Assembly: GCA_021442155.1 (NCBI GenBank) | Contig: CM038222.1 | Coordinates: forward strand, 108,069,121-108,133,120 | Source of the DNA: Cymbidium sinense | Lineage: Eukaryota > Streptophyta > Magnoliopsida > Asparagales > Orchidaceae | Length of the DNA: 64,000 nt | Reading direction: 5' to 3' | Shown here: in pieces, positions 1 through 12,359 of the stretch | Numbering within the stretch: position 1 is the first letter of the stretch | Layout of the letters: each line of letters opens with the position of its first letter | Program-made: the position numbers and the translations under genes | The notes under the pieces: model-generated | The model's input: only the letters and a program-made list of their open reading frames with translations | The model's database searches: none | What the model was told of the DNA's origin: nothing

Positions 1-180
1 CTAAAACATAAAGGATGTTGGCTAGCATAGCTTAAGAATGAAATGAGCTAAGTGCCAATGAAAATGAAGGATAGTCTCAAACTCATATGAAATACAAATC
101 CACTATCGATTCTTGGAGACAATGATCAATTACCAAAGATGGAAAGAGGAACCATCCCCAATGAAGTCGCCAAAAAAATA
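1..180 (-). mobile_element. Leader and PBS of a Tat-type retrotransposon, left edge
   Basis: This stretch is closely similar to 23421-23601, which is the start of the internal region of the central gypsy element. It therefore belongs to a second element of the same family whose body lies left of the window. The complement of 155-172 corresponds to the primer-binding site seen at 23575-23593, with substitutions. The adjacent LTR begins at 181. No coding sequence is present. Confidence 0.75.
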
Positions 181-3100
181 TGTGATGTTTTATTTTAGAG
201 ATAAGAGATGTGGGACACCATGTAGATTCACAGATGTACTTATTAGGGTGATCAGATACAAAATTGAGGAATGATGTACTATCTCGAGAGACATAAGTCA
301 CCTTCCGATAATGGACCTAATCACCTAATAAGGACTCCTAAGGATAATGGGTCTTCGAATGTACCAGAGATCTTTTCCCTATTTTACATGAAAAAGTAAA
401 GTAGGGCTTATTTTATATCAGATTCATTAAGTTCCCTATGGAGGCAAGCCCCCATAGTTAATTACATCCTAAGGAATAAGATTCCTTAGGAATTCTCATG
501 ATTAAGGTAAATGATCATTATCTCTTTTAAGGATAAGACTATCAATCAATTAGTTAATTTTTATAAAATCAAGTGGGATTTGAGCAAAAGGAAAGAGTTA
601 TTATTGAAACCAAAGGGGGATGAGTAAGGGATGCTCATGATACTAAGAAACCTAGTGAGCATCCCAAACTATCCTATGGTTGGGTCTTATATTTTTTAAA
701 TTGAGGAGAATTGTATGTTTGAGTTGAATTTTTATTAGAAATCTAGAGCTTACAGTTTCGTAACACATAATTGAAGAAATGCCTACGAGGTAAGGATTTA
801 TGCTTGTAGCCCATGAAGGGAAATGACAACCTCAAATACTAAATCTAGGGAGCTTTGCAAGGGCCAAAACTCGACCTAAATCTATGGAAAAAATTGGCAT
901 ATGGTTTACCTCCATAATCGAGAATAAACCACTTGATTGTTGGACTTACAACCGCCTAGAGGTGGCCGCCAACTAACTCCTCCTACGATTTTAAATACAT
1001 GTAGGTAAGTCTTATGCTTTGCAAGATAGCTAGGCTGTTATTTGTATTAGAAAGAAGACTAGGTCTTTAAACTCACTCCCTAAGAGACTAGATCGTGAAG
1101 GGCATGAACAATGATCTAATCTAATGCAAATTCTGTTAAGTTTTATTTTAATTTTTGGACATTATTATTTGACATAGGTTATGGGATTTCATATGCCTAA
1201 TACATGAGAAGATTGGTTATGGGCCAAATTAGAAAGAAAGAGGTATGTTTCCATCATGGCTCTCAAAGGTCAAACAATTTTCTTTGGTAAAGCTGGAAGC
1301 CCTCCATTAACAAGAGTGAAGCGATATGATTTATGCATAATGTGAGACATACAACATCCAGCTTAGGGGTTGCTAAATCTTTTATTATCTTGATTTATGT
1401 CTTAGGCTTTAGGTGAGGTTATGAGTTGTATAATTTAATTTTGAGTTAATTAATTGGATAGAAAATTTATTTTTCCCTAAGAGCCTAATCGCATCCATGT
1501 CGTTCATCAAAAAATGAAGAAACTAGGAAAATCATGCCATCTTAATTATGCAATCATAAAAAAAACATCAATCAATTTATCAAATTGGCACAAAAGAATA
1601 AGAGGCCGATGTGGTTGGGCTCCGCTGCATAAACTTGAAAAGAAAAAATTGGGTAGATGAGCTTTACTCTTATACAACCCAGATTATAAATGAATAGTTA
1701 CAATTAAATAAAATTTATGTTATGGGAGTCTTCATTCTTCACTCTTCACTCTTCATTTTGATTTGCTTCTTTTCTTTCTTCCTTTCAGTTTGATTGAAAT
1801 ATGGTTGTTCCAAGGACATCACATGGTGCATAAGACTTGGTCTTATGGCCTATGTTCATTTTAATCTCCCATAACATTCATTCCAAATCTTAATTGCAAA
1901 ATTTACATCAAAATGAGAAAAGTAAATCTAACTTAACCTGTAAAACAACAAAGGTTAGCTAAACATACCACATAACCCAAGCAGTTATATGAATAATTTG
2001 GATTTAGCACCTCACACATGGGTAACCAAGCCCATCTATCCTAGTTTGGATTATGCTTAGGGGTATAAGCAATCAACACAACAAAAACATTTATGTTTTT
2101 ATTACATTGCCCTTTAAGCACAATCCCCTACAGAATCCATGATTAGGCTAAGATCATCATATCATTCAGTCTACGCATATACACCATAACATCCAGTCTA
2201 AAACATTACATCATAAAATAAAATCAAGCATCAAACCATGCACCACCCTAACATAGAGCTAGAAATGGTGACTTAGCCTAATGTGTGTAATTTTAATGGC
2301 TTGTGTGGCATGTCTTAGCTAGGCTTTAAGGTTGGAATTTTCTAAGTGTGAAAGATTCAATTTAGATGGTGGTTTTGGTTTAAGTGATTTAGTTGATTTG
2401 TCAATTTTAGTTGGTGATTTGATTTGGTTTGAATGAACCTACACTTAGTAACTAAATATTATGAAGAGAAGAAAAGAGAGGGAAACCCTCTTTCATCCCT
2501 ACCTTAAAGCATTTCTAAGGTAGATTCATTAATGGATTTTATTTAATGAATGATTTATTATGTATTTTAATTAACCCTAAGTTTAGATTTTTTTTTTATA
2601 AATAGCCCTATTCAACAATAATGGCCTCTTAGGATTAATTAGAGTGGATTACTATCACATAGCACACACCCATTCATTTCTTTCCACCATATGTGCCATG
2701 CATATGAATAATCCTAAGCATAGCTATACATGCAATGCAAATCTCAGCACACCTTGATGATGCATGTAAAGAGATGTGGATTGAAAATTTGGATATTCCA
2801 TGAATGCATGTCTTTATTATGTAGAAAAGAGGGACTCTTTTCATCCATTAATTAAATGGTACAAAAGATATAAGTGAGTACGACGCTATTATTTTCTACA
2901 CTAGGGGCGTAAGGTACAAGACATACTTCGGGCTACTTAAAGTCCCATAGCCCCGGGATGTCCAGACTAATATACCACTTTTCTTAAATACATGTAAATC
3001 TACAAAAAAAAAATTGTTGAAGAATCATGCAAAAGATTATGTTCGATTTGGTTATATAATTTACATTTGTAAATGTTAAGATCCTTCCTAAGTCATAATA

Positions 3101-3685
3101 TAGAAATGCATAGAAATAGATTTAAGTAAGTGTTGTGTTCTTTTCAAATGAACTATACAATTTGTAAATTCTATTTAAATCCATGTTAAGAGAAGAAAAG
3201 AAAACAACATAATACACATCTTATGCTATAATCACATACAAGCTTATAAGCACTTATAAGTAGCATCACTTCATTAACAATCTTTGATTTATAGGTTTTG
3301 AAAATAGTTTTTTTTTGTTTACTAGTGATAATAGCCACTCATATTCTTAACTTTAGCCAAAACATGCAATTTGAATAAACGAAAATATTTTTATTTAATT
3401 GATTTTTCAAAAGAATTGAATGCATGATTTCATATGACAAACAATATTTAACAAGCTTGGAATGAAATAAAGGGATGTATGCACATGACTTCATTCACCC
3501 TAATTACTTCCTAAGGATAATCATATAAAATGGGATTATTTAAAATGAATCAAAATTCTTTAAAGAGATTTTTATTTTTTGATTTGATTTGACTTGGGAA
3601 ATATGAAAATGGTTTGATGGTCCTAATCCATTTTCCCTATGTGTGAATTGGCTTAGTTTAATTTTAGAATAATTAGGTTGATTTT

Positions 3686-4075
3686 ATGGTGGTAAGATCT
3701 GCAATGACTTATGGTGCAGAATGTTGGCCAATAAAAGAGAAGCATAAGACTAAGTTAAGTGTTATAGAAATGAGGATGCTCAGGTGGATGAGTGGCTTTA
3801 CTCTTAGAGGTAGAATGCAAAATGAGTATGTTCGGGAAAAAGTTGGAGTAGCTCTAGTGGTAGATAAGATTAGGGAGAGTCACCTTAGATGGTTTGGCCA
3901 CATAAAGCATCAACCATCCGATGACCCGATTAGGAGAGTAGATGCATTAGATTTGGCTTATGTTAAGAGAGGTAGAGGTAGACCTAAAAAGAGTTGGTTA
4001 AGATGTATAAAAAATGATCTTAGTATACTTGAATTAAATGAGAATTTGACACATAATAAGACACAATGGAGATGA
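3686..4075 (+). pseudogene. RTE LINE polyprotein, C-terminal fragment
   Basis: This 129-residue open frame is the C-terminal tail of an RTE-type LINE protein (endonuclease plus reverse transcriptase), downstream of the RT core. Characteristic stretches are AMTYGAECWPIK near residue 6, MRMLRWMSGFT near residue 30, RESHLRWFGHIKHQP near residue 62 and KRGRGRPKKSW near residue 93. After the stop the reading continues as the usual HVADHT-stop-WD-stop-GLL pattern. The start codon lies within the target-site duplication, so the ORF start is accidental. The 5' truncation removed endonuclease and RT core, so it cannot be active alone. The open frame suggests a fairly recent insertion. Confidence 0.9.
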
Positions 4076-4114
4076 AGGATTCATGTAGCTGACCACACCT
4101 AGTGGGATTAAGGC

Positions 4115-4150
<36 letters not shown>
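3689..4150 (+). mobile_element. 5'-truncated RTE-clade LINE with 15-bp target-site duplication
   Basis: The insertion sits inside the LTR at 181-5572. It is bounded by a perfect 15-bp direct repeat (taggttgattttatg) at 3674-3688 and 4151-4165. The other LTR copies (about 27080, 36075, 42980) have only one copy of this site. The element is the last 0.46 kb of an RTE-type non-LTR retrotransposon: the C-terminal end of the ORF, a short UTR and a (TTG)12 tail. The TTG microsatellite end without poly(A) is typical of plant RTE elements. Confidence 0.92.
4115..4150 (+). repeat. (TTG)12 microsatellite, LINE 3' tail
   Basis: Twelve uninterrupted TTG units end exactly at the start of the 3' target-site duplication. 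This is the diagnostic 3' end of plant RTE LINEs. Confidence 0.95.
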
Positions 4151-4151
<1 letters not shown>

Positions 4152-5054
4152 AGGTTGATTTTATGTTTTGTTTAGGTTAAGATATGAATTAAGTTCATTA
4201 ATGATGCCTTACATATACCACTTTAACATAATTATCCAAATAATTATGAGCCAACATATGATATGCAACCACATGGAAATTAAACCAACAATACACCTAA
4301 GAAATAAAAGGGGCCTAATGCAATTGGCTTACAATCATTGGTTAATTAAGCTAAAAAGGTTTAATTAAGTACTTTTATAACCCTCCTTCATATGTAGTTT
4401 GGTTATAATTTCCTTTAGAAACCTCTTAGGTTATTAAACACTTAAGAATTTACCTAAGAATTAAATGATAAAGTTTTTTAATGATTAGTTTTGAGTATGA
4501 TTAATGGAATTATTTAATAAAGTGGTGTAGCCATTAATTAATTACAACTTGATTAAATGTTTTCCAAATGAAATAAACTTAGGGGAAAAGATTGGAAAAG
4601 AAGTCCTAATCTCATTCCCTAAGTCCATTCACTATTTCATGATGATTAGCAAGCTTAATTAATAAATTTATTACAATTTGACATGTTAATTAATCATTTA
4701 ATTAATTAAGAAAGTGATTAGGGATGAAATAAGAAATTCTCCTAATTAGTCAAGCAATAAATTCCAAAAAAATCATGGGAGGCAGAGGCCGTCCCACTAT
4801 TTAACCTTAGAAAGTTTGGGATTAATTGCTTGATTAATTAGGAAGTAATTAGCTTAATTATATTTCTAATAAATCCTAAATTGAGTTAATCACTATTCAA
4901 AATTAATTAATTTTAATTTTCAACTATTCCTCTTTAAATTATCTTTAAAATGAGCTTGAGTTTATATTTTTTGGATTTTCTATAATTAGTTATGAATTTT
5001 GGAATTTTCAGCATTATAATCGAATTAGTTAGGCTTAATTAACCCCCTAATCTT

Positions 5055-5180
5055 GTCGGGCCACATGGCGGCTGATGCAGCACGCTTTCCACATGGCGTG
5101 ATGGGATAGGTTAGTTAAGTTATCACATCTGCGTGCTGAGTCAGCTGGCGGTGGATGCGCTTTCTCCACTGGTCGTATGA
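5055..5180 (-). promoter_or_regulatory. GC-rich island of the LTR (copy 1)
   Basis: A short, CpG-containing block within very AT-rich LTR sequence, with repeated ATGGCG and TGATGCG-like words. Equivalent islands occur at 10040-10092, 27928-28066, 36953-37075, 43871-43965 and 60845-60958. Their conserved position suggests a cis-regulatory part of the LTR; the function is inferred. Confidence 0.4.
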
Positions 5181-6992
5181 TCTAAAATCTGATGGCCAGG
5201 ATTAATCTCATAAGTTAGGCTTAAATGAGAGGGGGATCTATCGTGATTTAATCACAATGGTCCATTTCAATCATGTGGAATAGATGGCGTATGATCTATC
5301 TCCTCCCTAGCGGCGAGAGACGGATGCCTTCCATCGATTGTCGCTCAATCTGAGCTCACCCGAGCTCGAATGGAATCCAAACTCACCCCACACCTTTGGG
5401 GAAGCACAAGCAATGTTTCTAAAGATCAAGATGGGATGGGATTACAATTTCCTTCATAATGGACAAAGCAAAATTTTTCTTAAGGAAAGTTTCAATGGCA
5501 TACTTCGCCAGAGGCTATCATCGATGCTTCCAACGAAGGAGGTAGCTTCGTCTAGTAGAGATGAATCCCTGTTGTTTAATTTGAATTACTTGAAGTTAAT
5601 GCAAGTTTAAATTTAAATGAGCCTTGGTTTTAAACAATTTCGTATTTTAACTCTTCTTATTTTAGAACTTCCATGGCTTGCCCCCTTGGAATTGAATTTT
5701 AATTTATTTAAATATTTTTATTTGTTTAATAAGCCTCTAAATTGATCTCCCATGATTCAAACTAATTTAGTGCATTGACTAAAGATTTATCCATTCATGG
5801 AATCTCCTTTAGCCGAAATCTCCATTTATTTTAATTGAATAATTCATTTTATCTTGCTTAATTTACAACTAGTTAATTAGGTAATTAATCCATCATATTA
5901 TATGCATTAATTAATGATTACCTTCTTAAGGTAAGCCTTGGCCATCCCATGCATTTAGAATTAATGGATTTATTTTATTTGAGTTTATTCCAAATCCCTT
6001 CTTTATTTAATCTTTTCTTTAATTAGCTAGTTAATATTTATGTTAAATAATTTATTATCCTTCTCTCCTCTCATGCTTGGCCAAACACACTTAATAAAAC
6101 TTGAAATAATTCAAATTATGGATACAATTGCATTATTTTCAAAAATCAAATGGTTGTGTTAATAGATTCCCCTCTTAATTTTTCATCTCTCTTCTTTCCT
6201 TTGTTTTGGCCAAACCTTACATAATTTTATTTTCATTCTAAGTGTCTTGGATCATTTATACTAGGAAAAATTCCCTCTAATGCTTGACCAGCCACCATTG
6301 TATTTTATTTGAATCTATTTGAATTCAAACCAAGTGATTTGTATTTCAGAAACTAAATTCTTTACAGACAAATTTCCCTCTCGTTTCTTTTCTTCTTATT
6401 TTCTCTAACTTTGGTTGACCACTCATTGAATTGAACTTTATTTAAGAATGTGCTCCCATAGCCTTCTATTTTCTTGATTCTCTCCATCTTGGCTAACCTC
6501 TTGCAAATTGAATTTTTCAAGTGTTCTCAAGTGCTAAAGATATTCTCTGTTGATCAGTCCTTCAACAACATTCAAGAGAAGATCCTCTTCGGCTTTTTAA
6601 AGATTCTTTCAAACCTTGGAGATGTCAACATCAAGTTTTTTTTATTCAAACATACAAACAACTTGAGTAAGAGTGTTCAACTTATTTTAATCTTTTGAAT
6701 AGTTGGTTTTCATTTATTTAATTTTAATGAAAACACTTTTGTGCTTCATGGTTAATGTCTTTCTCTAAGCTCTTTTTATTCTTATTCCAAATGATTTGAA
6801 AGGTTCTCTCTTTATTTATTTCATGTTGAAATCATATTCATAAGCCTTTTATAATGGGTATTTCTTGCATTTCATATTTTCAAAATCATTGTACTTTCAT
6901 TTCATGCAAGCTTTTTAAAGTTATTTTAAATCTTTTAAACACCCAATTCACCCCCTCTCCCTCCCCTCTAGAGTGTCATAGCTTCTAAAGAA

Positions 6993-7004
6993 TTATTCAA
7001 AGCC
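6993..7004 (+). other. Relic primer-binding site of the copia element
   Basis: The 12 bases ttattcaaagcc occupy the place and resemble the usual plant copia PBS for initiator methionine tRNA (TGGTATCAGAGC). The typical CTTGGCTC continuation follows. Several positions have mutated. Confidence 0.55.
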
Positions 7005-7061
7005 TTGGCTCAATTAGTGGCTTAATGTCCTTGAGTAGATCACCATGGGACAAGGTTTTCT

Positions 7062-8680
7062 AAGGGTGTGCTACCTAAAGGGCAATCTACACATATACCA
7101 CCTTTGCTTCATAATGTACCTTTTGATTATTAGAAATTTTGTATTAGTACTTTTCTTTATGGTCAGGATGCTCTTATGTGAAACATGTTGGCACATCAAT
7201 ATCAAACACCTACAATAGAAATAAATGGTAAGGCTGTTGAAAAGCATTTTCATGATTGAACATCACATGAAAAAGAGTTGGATGATTTGAATGCAAAAGC
7301 ATGCAATACTTAGTATTGTGCTTTACTTTTTGATGATTACATGAAAATTTTAATTTTTAATACTACTAAATAAACCTGAGACAAATTAAATATTACTTAT
7401 GAAGGTAGTAAACTTGTGCATGAATATGAATTATTTTGTATGTTACCTAATGAAATGATTTATACTATGTATACTTATTTTTTGAAAATAAAAATACATT
7501 GCATTCTATTAGAATGAAGTATAAAAATCAAGATTTAGTTTACAAAATCTTAAGAAGTCTTCCAAAAGAATGTGATGCTAATGTAACTACCATAAGTGAA
7601 GCTAAAGACTTAACTATATATCCACTTTATCAGTTGCTTGGTTCCTTAATAGTTCATGAACATGACTTAGTACAAAGAAAACTAAATGATGCTTTCCTAA
7701 AGAAGAATAAAGGGAAGACTATTGCTTTATAGGTGGAGGACACTAGCGAGGAAGACACTTCAAGCTCCAAAGTAGATAGTGATGAGGTTGCTATGTTTCA
7801 AAGAAATTGGTAAACATGCTAAGAAATAAAAAAACAAAAGTATGACAAATCTAAAATACATAAATAACATAGTAAAAAAATCAATTACAAGTGAAGGCAT
7901 ATTTACTACATTTACAAAAATCTCTAACATGTAAGAGGAGACTGCCCAAAAATTGCCGGTGAAAACTTAAACAAAGAAAAGAAGGTTGGAAAGATGAAAA
8001 ACTAGAAAAGTAAAAAGCCTCAAAATAAAAGGAAAGAGAATTATGAGAAAATTTAGATTCACAAGAATTAAGTGATGAGACATCAGAGGAAGAAGCCAAC
8101 ATATATTTTATAACAAATGTAGACACTTCAAATGAGGTATGTGAAAAAAGTTCTTATGAAGAATTAAATGATCCATTTAATGAGTTAGCAGATGAATACA
8201 AAACATTAAAAAATTATAATGCCTTAGAAAAAGAAAATAAAAAAATTGAAATTACATGTTTTATCTTTCAAAGATGAATTTCGTGAGCTAAAAATCAAAA
8301 AGTAATACTCTAGTAGATCAATCTTTGTTTGTACAAAATTTAAAAATATAAAACACTTCATTATATATAAGATTGAATATATGTTGTAGTTCACACTCAT
8401 ATACTTCATCTAGTATAGGTAAAGGTAGATTCTTTGATACATCAAAATCATCTAGATATATACCTTATCTGAATACTAATGTGTTGTATAACTTTTCCAA
8501 CTAAAAGAGTCATATATCAGTTGATTTCCTTGCGCATAGATCTCAAACATTTCTTAGATCAAATTTTATTTGATTACCTAAAATTAAAAATGACATAGGA
8601 CACACTACACAACATACATTATATACTATTTATGTAAGATGTGGATCCAAACATGTTTGGGTTCCAAAAGTTGACTGGTT
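7062..8680 (+). pseudogene. Copia gag (UBN2-type) pseudogene
   Basis: This region encodes a broken copia capsid protein of the UBN2/Retrotran_gag_2 family. The order of recognisable pieces is typical: a QSTHIPPLL start, a KELDDLNAKACNT-stop-YCALLFDDY stretch near 7270-7340, LVHEYELF near 7415, and the best part at 7520-7690 (YKILRSLPKECDANVTTISE, GSLIVHEHDL). Beyond 7730 the acidic, lysine-rich tail is full of stops, with HVRGDCP near 7925 as a zinc-knuckle remnant. GSKHVWVPK near 8643-8670 is the conserved motif ahead of copia protease and integrase. Stops and frame changes throughout make it non-functional. Confidence 0.8.
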
Positions 8681-8728
8681 ATTTTTTATAAGAATGCCTT
8701 CAAAACAAGATCAAAGAGGACATGAGGT

Positions 8729-10218
8729 TGTTGACCTCATTTTTGGAGTGAGGATTGATCACTCCCATCTTAGGCCTAGGATTCTTCTAGACACTTAGGT
8801 TTCCTTGGTTCTAGGACACTTTTAGTAATTAAGAAAACACTAAATGAAGGCCTAGAGACTTATTTGGCATGACCCTAGACCTAGATCATACTTTAGGGCA
8901 AGTGGGCTTCACCCACCCTAGTGCTTAAACAAACACTCATACCCATCAATTCATTTAAACCCAAACTCATATGATTGAAGCCAAACCAATCTAAACTCAT
9001 TTAAATTCAATTGATCTTGATTGAATTTGGTTTCCAATCCAAGCTCCAAGCCAAATTAACTTGAACTTTACCCAAGTTAACCCACTTCAATTCTACAACT
9101 CCATTCAAACTAATTCAAGAAAATCAAACTCAATTTTGTTATCTCAATCATTCTAACTATCCAATGGATTATTTCAAATTATTCTAACACTTTCAACCAA
9201 GCTAATTAATTTAATTAAACTTAAGTAACCCAAGTTAACCCATTTGACCTAAAAGGTTCAAATGAGCCAAAACCTAAGCGAACCTAAGTCAATTATAGTC
9301 AAAGCCACCAATCAACTTCAAACTCATCATTGACTATACTCCAACCATCCATAACCTTAATCTCTCCAAATTGACTTGACTAAACCATTTAACCCAAAGT
9401 GACCTAAAAGGCACAATTAGACCAAACTTCAATAAAGCTCTCATTGGACCAAACCAACATATCCAATCTCATCATTGATGATTGTAAGTCGCTATTGAAC
9501 ACCCCACCACAATCAATTAGACCTAACCAAGCCAATTTGGTCCCTTAACCCAAGTTGACCTAAAGTAACCTAAAGGGCCAAATTGATCCAAATCATGTTC
9601 TAAGATAAATTAATTGCAACCAATGACTCTCACCAACCACAAGTTGGATATTGAACATGACTCAACCACCAATTGAAGCCAGTTGAATCTAACAAAGCCA
9701 ATTTGGCCTCTTGACCTAAATTGACCCAATTTGACCTAAAGGGCAAAATTGGGCCAAATCAAATTCTAATCCAAATTGATTGAAACTAATGCTTCTAATC
9801 AATCACCAATTGGACATTGGACATGATCTAATCTTCAGTTGGACCTAACTTTGTCAACCCAACCTAATTGACCTACTTAGCTCAATTTGACCTAAAGGGT
9901 CAAATTGAACCAAATCACTCCCTAATCAAAATCAATTCAAATTAACTCTTCAAATCAATCACTAATGATCAATTGAACACAAAACTGCATCCTCAATCGT
10001 TGAGTTAGTAATCACATCATACATTTTAAATAACCAATATCTTGACATCATGTGGAAAGCATTGCCACATCATCGTCCACGTGGCACCGACAGTTTAAAA
10101 TGATTTAATTAGGTTTTAAATATAATTAAATAGCCAAAACTTTAATAATTACAACTAATCATAGAAAAATCTAAAAATATAAATAAACTCATCTTGGAAA
10201 GCTTAAATAGAGGTGAAT
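8729..10218 (+). mobile_element. Gypsy-family LTR head fragment, plus orientation
   Basis: It begins with the LTR terminus TGTTGACCTCAT and aligns with 57888-61090 on the same strand, and with the reverse complement of the 30939 and 40052 LTR heads. It contains the TTGACC-rich block (about 9040-9960) and a shortened GC-rich island (10040-10092). It ends at about 10218 and is followed by an LTR tail in the opposite orientation, so the copy is a fragment joined head-to-tail-inverted. Confidence 0.8.
9040..9960 (+). repeat. TTGACC-rich degenerate tandem block of the LTR
   Basis: Repeated phrases such as ACCCAAGTTGACC and TTGACCTAAAGGGTCAAATT recur roughly every 160-190 bp with strong divergence. 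The same block occurs in all LTR heads in the window. No protein-coding potential is seen. Confidence 0.7.
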
Positions 10219-10239
10219 TATGGTTTTTAATTTGGAGGT

Positions 10240-12350
10240 TGGGGTGGACATCATACAGATCTTACGGGGTACTAATTGAAATGATCGGGTATGAAATTAA
10301 GGTATGATATATTATCTCAAAAGATAGAAACATCACACTATAATGGACCTAATCACCTAATAAAGACTCATAAGGCATGATGGGTCTTCGAATATACCAG
10401 AGATCTTTCCCCTACTTTACATAGAAAAGTAAAGCAGGGTTTATTTTATGTTGGGTTCTTTAGTTCCCTATGGAGGCAAGCCTTCATAGTTAATTACATC
10501 CTATGAAATGGGATTTCTTAAGAAAACTCTCGATTAAAGTAGTCAATCATCATCTCCAAAGATTTCAAGGTTAGACTATCAGAGGCTTGTGTATTTTTTT
10601 GGAAAGCAAGTGGGATTGTTCAATTGGAAAGGCTTAAGAAAGATAAGTAGGGAGTACACAAGATACTAGGAAGCTTAGTGAGCACTCCAATCTATCCTAT
10701 GGTAAGGCTTTATATATTTGAAAGTGAAGAGATTTATTTTGTTTGAGTTGGCTTTTCATTAGAATGCTAGGGCTTATAATCCATCAATACAAGATTATGG
10801 AAATGCCTATGAGGTGAGGACTTATGCTCATAGCCCAAGGGAAACAAGCAAATTCAGATCCTAAATCTAGGAAGCTTTAATATAAGCTAAAGCATCAATT
10901 AAATCTAGGTGAAAAGGGGATATAATGGTTTGACTCCACAAGAGAGGACAAACTCATCTGACTTTTCCAGACTTACAATCTCCTAGAGTGGCCGCCTGCT
11001 AACACCTTCTACGATTTAAACCCATGTAGACTAGTCTTATGTAATTGCAAGATGGCTAGTCTTGTTATTTTATTAGGAAAAGAGATTAGAGTTCTAAACT
11101 CACTCTCTAAGAGACTAGATCATGATTGGCATGAGCAAATGACTGTCTCAAATACAAAATTTTGTAATTTTTCATGTAATTTTGACATAATATTTTGGAC
11201 AAAGGCTTTAAGATTCATTATGCTTACATGCATTATGAAATTTGGTTATTGGCCAAATCAAGAGAGAAAAGAGGGTGAAGCTCCATCATAAAGGGTTGCT
11301 CTCATAGGTCAAGTGATTTTTAAAGTGCCAAAATGGAGGCCCATATTTTTATAAGAGTGATATAATATGACATGCATGATGTGGACATACAACATTCAGT
11401 TAAAGGGTTGCTAAATCTTTTAGTTGGCTTTAAAATAAGGTTGAAAGTTATTTTAAAATTTAGTTATGAGTTTTTAATTGGGTAAAATAATTAATTTTAT
11501 CCTAAGAGCCTACCGCACCCAGGCCACACATACAATCATCAATCATTAAGAAACAATGAAAATCATGGTACAATTAATTTTATCCTAAGAGCTTACCGCA
11601 CCCAGGCCACACATACAATCATCAATCATTAAGAAATAATGAAAATCATGTTGTTCTAGTGCACAAACTAAACATGACAACAATCACTTTTATAGACTAC
11701 CGTGAAAGAATAAGAGGATGATGTGGCTCGGGGCCACTGTACACCCCAGAAAAGAGAAAAGTTGGGTAGCTGAGCTTTGCCCTTATATAACCTAGAATTA
11801 TAAAGTAATATTACAATTTAGCATTGAATACATGCTATGAAGGTTTTCATTCCTCATTTATTCTTTCGTCTTTCTCTTGATTTGATTTGCTCCAAGGCAT
11901 CATAGGGCCTCCCAGGACTAAGCCTTCTAATTATTGCTCATCCTAATCCCCATAGCATTAATCTTAATTCTTATTGCAAAATTATATTTTATGAGAAAAG
12001 TAAATCTAACTACACATGCAAAATAGATATTAGCTAAATATACATACAATCTTAAGTAGTTATATTTCATAATTTATACTTAACACCTTGCACATGGGTA
12101 ACCAAGCCCACCTATCCTAATGTGGATTAATCTTAGGGGCACAAGCAACCAAAATCAAAATATTTATATTTATCTTTGAGTGGCCCTTTAAGCAGAATCC
12201 CCTATAAAAAATAATATTAGGCTATCAATAGCCTAACAACCAATCTACAATCCACATTCATAACATCTAGTCTAAAATATTATATCATAAAATAAATAAC
12301 ATCATCATTACATACACCGTCCTAACCTAAAGCTAGAAATTGTGACTTAG
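10240..12350 (-). mobile_element. Partial 3' LTR of the central gypsy element
   Basis: Corresponds to about 23710-25650 of the complete LTR, that is, the last 2 kb minus the extreme 3' end. Homology to other LTR copies stops at 12350, directly at the integrase coding end. It contains a TATA-like site (11783-11790) and an 83-bp tandem duplication. Confidence 0.8.
11489..11654. repeat. 83-bp tandem duplication in LTR
   Basis: Two adjacent, nearly identical 83-bp units cover the conserved LTR segment that contains ACCGCACCCAGGCCACACAT. Other LTR copies have a single unit, so the duplication is specific to this copy and recent. Confidence 0.9.
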
Positions 12351-12359
12351 GCATGCTCA

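Larger units (their letters stand above)
181..5572 (-). mobile_element. Giant LTR of the gypsy family, 5' LTR copy 1 (head lost)
   Basis: On the minus strand this is the 3' two-thirds of the family LTR. Its 3' terminus is the TG/CA at 181, next to the PBS. It aligns along its length with 23602-28430, 33541-37450 and 40440-44330; for example the segments around 1960-2260, 11990-12340, 25300-25640 and 34330-34690 are near-parallel. It is interrupted by a LINE insertion (3689-4150). Homology stops at about 5572, where a copia LTR begins, so the TTGACC-rich head of this LTR is missing or displaced. The short ORF at 5338-5610 is LTR sequence and not a gene. Confidence 0.85.
5573..8728 (+). mobile_element. 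Degraded Ty1/copia retrotransposon: 5' LTR plus gag
   Basis: Homology to the gypsy LTR ends at 5572 and a copia element follows. The probable 5' LTR is 5573-6978, ending in the pyrimidine-rich CCCCCTCTCC tract and GTGTCA that often close Sirevirus-type LTRs. It is followed by a decayed PBS and a gag region (7062-8680). The element stops at 8728, where a gypsy LTR starts in plus orientation, so protease, integrase, RT and the 3' LTR are absent. The exact LTR start is uncertain. Confidence 0.75.

Noticed and set aside
5338..5610. 90-codon plus-strand ORF
   Set aside because: It lies in LTR sequence shared with 28160-28450 and 37180-37460, where the frame is not kept; no domain.
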